64,000 nt of DNA from Mesorhizobium_G sp049840935 (GTDB taxonomy: Bacteria > Pseudomonadota > Alphaproteobacteria > Rhizobiales > Rhizobiaceae). The stretch spans positions 62,001 through 126,000 of the forward strand of contig JASGJA010000007.1 of NCBI GenBank assembly GCA_049840935.1, read 5' to 3'. Within the stretch, counting starts at the first letter, position 1, and every line of letters begins with the position of its first letter. Positions 61,201-64,000 of this stretch are shown here, piece by piece. The translations under genes were made by a program, and so were the position numbers. The notes beneath the pieces were generated by a model, which saw nothing but the letters and a program-made list of their open reading frames with translations, ran no database searches and was not told the origin of the DNA.

Positions 61201-64000
61201 ACTGCCATGCCGCGCGGAAGCGCTCCACGGCGCCGAGGGTCTCGAGGAAGGCGTCGTCGATCGTCGACGCGCCGAAGGCGATATACGCCTGATCGAGCTC
61301 CCGGATCGAGTAGCCGATCCGGCGCTGGAGCCGGAGGAAGCGGTGGATCGCGGTCCAGGCGTTGGACTCCTGGCCTACCGTGATCCCGCTGATGATCTGG
61401 TTATCCGGGTTGCACGCGTCGGTGCCAAGGCTCGCGGTGAGCGAGAGATCCCCGAACTGCGAAAGGAACCGGGTGTCGAGCAGCTCGAGGAGATCATCGT
61501 ACGTCAGCCCCGATCGCGCGAGGAAGACTGGCACGCTGGTGAGCGTGCTCAAAGCCCCCGTGTTGGCGAGCCCCCAGTACGCGTACAGGCCACCGGGCGC
61601 AGGCGAGATGGTGCCGCCGATGATGACCTGCCGCTCCCGCTCGGAGAGGCCGAGCCGCTCGGAGGCGATGTCCGCCGCGCTCGGGGAGCTCCCGTCGAGG
61701 GTGCGCAGCGTCCACATCAGCGCATGGCGGGGCACGCCGAGGTGATCGAGGTAGACGCGCGCCTCCTCGGCCCAGAAGCTCCACGGGACCGCCCATGGAT
61801 AGATATCGTTCGCGAGCGCCAGATACGCTGTCGCGCGCGGATCGGTCGCCGGGCTGTGGCCATGCAGCGGGGCCGGCACCGCGGCGAGCTCGTCCGCGGT
61901 CCCCGTCGTCTTGATGTGATCTGGATAATCGGGCGGATCATCGAGGACCTGGCTCGCCACGGAGTGCTCGAGGATCTCGTTGACGAGATCCACGTGCGGC
62001 AGCGGGATGTCGGAGTTGTCACAAGACAGCTCGATGCTGGCGATATCGGGCCTGCGCCCGACGTACAGCGGCGAGCCGCTCCCGATCAGAGATCCCGAGC
62101 GCTCCACTTCTCGCTCCCGCTCTTCACGAGGTTGGAGTCGTATCGACCGAGGAACTGGAGGAGATCGACGAGGTACGCCGCGGGCCCATAGACCGAGTTG
62201 CAATGGTCGCAGTCGCAGGCGTCGAGGGATCCGAAGAGGGATTTCCAGTCCGCGACCTCCGGCGGCGCGGCCGGTCCAGGGGAGCTCAGGTCCGGCAGCA
62301 CGTAGGCGGAGGGCGGGTTCAGCGCCGGGCCCAGCTTCGTCTGGAGCGCCGTCGCGTAGGTCGCCATATGATAGGCGTTGTCGAAGATCATGCTCGCGCT
62401 GTCCGCGCCGAGCGCGCCCGAGTACTTGCTGAGGAAGGCCGTCTTGCCGAGGCGCCGGATCGCCCGCGCCGAGTGCAGATCGTCGTCGAGCAGGACCTTC
62501 ATCTCGCTGTATCGCGGCGTGAGCTTGAACAGGCGCTCGATGTGCTTCAGGCTCGCGGTCGTGTCGTCTATCGCGCCGCCGGACAGGCCCGTCAGCGCGC
62601 CGGGGGTGTTCGCGATGTAATCGCCGACGCGGTGCTTGCCGAACTCGAAGCTCGGGTTGTGCGCGAAGAAGGTATCGAGGCCGCCGCCTCCGCCCGGCAG
62701 GGCCGCGACCTCGGCGGTGATGGAGAGCGTCGGATATGCGGTCTCCATGGTCCGCTTGAGCACGCGGGCGTAGTTCGCCTTCTGCTCGGTCGCGTTGGCG
62801 CCGGGGATATCGGCGGGAAAGCCGATGGGATGACCGCTCACGACCAGATCGAGGATGGTCACCCAGTCGGCTTCGCTGTAGCGCGCGAGATCGCTGACCG
62901 AGGTGATCGTGGCGGCCGTCCTCCGCGCCTGGAGCTCCTTGATCAGGGGGAAGTGATAGCGGGTGATGGCGCCGACCTGGAGCGCGAACTGGAGATCCGC
63001 CACGGTGCTGCCGCCGCTGAACGAGGGCGCGGTCAAGAGGGCCGCCCAGGAAATCCTCGATGCTGCCGGTGTTGGCGAGATACGTATCGAGGAACTCCTC
63101 CTGGACGCTCAGCGTCGAGAGCACGGTCGCGAGCAGAATCCCCGAGGTTGCCAGTCGCCGTGACCGGGGGCGTGTCGAACGCGATGGCGACCGCGGCCTG
63201 CCGGAGCTGGGTCATGACCGCTTCGAGGGTGTCAAGGTAGACCGCCGGGATCCTGTTCTTGTCGAGGGCGGCGAGGAGGGCGCGCCGGAGCACGGCTTGC
63301 GGGTTGCGCAAAAGGCTCCTCCGCTCGGTGGAGAGGCCCTCTCGGATCAGGCCGTAGAGCACCTGATAATAGACGCCGGTGATCGCCGCGAGGAGGAGCG
63401 CCGCGACGAGCGCGGCGACCTGGGCCGCGTCGACCCCCGCCGAGCAGGCGATATGCTCGATCTGATCGGCGGTCGCGGCGGAGAGGTCGAAATCGGCGAT
63501 GGTAGACGCAATGGTGGCCTCGAGGATCTGGAGCTCCGAGGGCCCTTTGTACTCGCCGCCAATCGTGAGATCGACGGTGGCGGTGGCCGGCGCATGGCAA
63601 ATGCGCCCGGACTCGCCGAGCGGCGTCCCGGCCTCGCTCGCGACGCGGACCACGAGATCCGGCCGGACCTTGCCAGGGCGGGTGAGCGAGGTATAGGTGA
63701 CCTGATAGCGGCCGGCGGAGTCGGTGCTATCGAAGCCGAGGAGATCCTCGCCGGTGAGGTTCTGGTCAACCACGCGCACGAGGGCGCTGGCGATGGGGAT
63801 GCCGGTGGTGTAGCGGACGACGCCGCGGACGATCGAGGGCGAGGGCACTTCACGGCCCGACGCCGCGCTGAGGTCGACCTCGAGGCGGACGGAGGTGCTC
63901 TCGCTCAGGATCTTCCAGAAGAAGGAGCGGGTGACGAGGAGACCGCTGTCCTGAAAGACGCGGAGCGCTATCGTGGGGCGGCGGTCCTGGAAGATGCTGT
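58210..64000 (-). pseudogene. Tc toxin A subunit-like giant gene, fragmentary
   Basis: One large minus-strand gene covers at least 5.8 kb, entering past the window end and cut off at the 58,210 join. From N to C terminus: a carboxypeptidase-regulatory-like fold (ALVRVVDQNLTGEDLLGFDS), a helical domain, then the TcA hallmark CDCDHCNSVYGPAAYLVDLL (about 62,180), long helical shell-like parts (LTLTNLSKLHRIVTFARALG; FAEASTKAEAGRLIQQTLAA) and a neuraminidase-like C-terminal region (KSPFFEALEREFRQQDITDD; LADVLFVDERRLHLFWPVF). The frame shifts near 63,143, 63,040, 62,090, 61,200, 61,065, 60,405, 59,660, 59,480, 59,215, 58,910 and 58,700. The TcB-binding tail is absent. Very GC-rich, myxobacterial in style. 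Large plus-strand frames here are shadows. Confidence 0.75.

Noticed and set aside
59931..63240. Large plus-strand frames (387, 351 and 345 codons) at the end of the window
   Set aside because: Shadow frames in very GC-rich DNA; the minus strand encodes recognisable TcA segments throughout.
56410..64000. Horizontal acquisition of a toxin island by the alphaproteobacterium
   Set aside because: No integrase, IS, tRNA or repeat at either join, genes cut mid-sequence, and three different gene styles; assembly chimerism explains it better.

Overview
Most of the window (about 1-56,410) reads as the chromosome of an alphaproteobacterium of the order Hyphomicrobiales, probably Brucellaceae or a close relative. 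The support is gene content: a ccmABC cytochrome c maturation cluster beside aconitase, DUF1223 and DUF2794 genes, an IalB-family protein, rimM/trmD/rplS, and rhizobial-type GC-rich intergenic palindromes. No taxonomic search was possible, so this is inference from gene families and order.

Layout. 1-2,415: ccmC (cut by the window edge), an ACT-domain gene, ccmB and ccmA, all on the minus strand. 2,703-27,000: ordinary core genes, including acnA, DUF1223, a candidate structured RNA, DUF2794, DUF445, a phasin-like gene, a GNAT enzyme, a Bax-inhibitor-type membrane protein, an ABC exporter with an SGNH esterase, thpR, an LMW phosphatase, an IalB-family gene, a XerC-type recombinase, and a three-gene operon of transglutaminase-like, ATP-grasp/alpha-E and DUF2126 proteins. 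27,100-29,380: a small accessory stretch (XRE regulator, RhuM-family gene, a scrap resembling adhC).

29,383-46,455: two integrated elements in tandem, both targeted to the 3' part of one tRNA-Gly(GCC) gene whose intact copy is at 46,411-46,485. Island A (29,383-33,151, 3.8 kb) is an integrase plus two toxin-antitoxin modules. Island B (33,152-46,455, 13.3 kb) has a second integrase, an AlpA-like regulator, a RepA-type ATPase with ten GGTAACA/TGTTACC heptamers at its 3' end, a Toprim-type gene cut by an IS3-family element, a DUF4258/HTH pair behind a palindromic operator, an HNH nuclease operon, and an XRE repressor facing a gene chain that starts with two small Tat-signal proteins. No capsid, tail or conjugation genes were seen, so island B looks like a replicating satellite or a defective prophage. 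Each island has its own short repeats near both ends that fit integrase or excisionase arm sites.

46,500-56,410: core genes resume (prolyl-tRNA editing protein, CnoX-like thioredoxin, Ohr, rplS, a TSUP permease, trmD, rimM, a peptide ABC transporter). The last ATPase gene breaks off near 56,410. From there to about 58,210 is a different minus-strand sequence (M19 dipeptidase start, NTF2-like gene, TonB receptor C-terminus; gammaproteobacterial in character). From about 58,210 to the end is a third, very GC-rich sequence: one huge Tc-toxin A-like gene on the minus strand, myxobacterial in character and broken by many frameshifts. These two joins look like assembly chimerism, not biology.

Single-base frameshifts at short homopolymers in acnA, trmD, cnoX, a permease and possibly ccmB suggest residual indel errors in this assembly, so the 'broken' core genes are probably intact in the organism.
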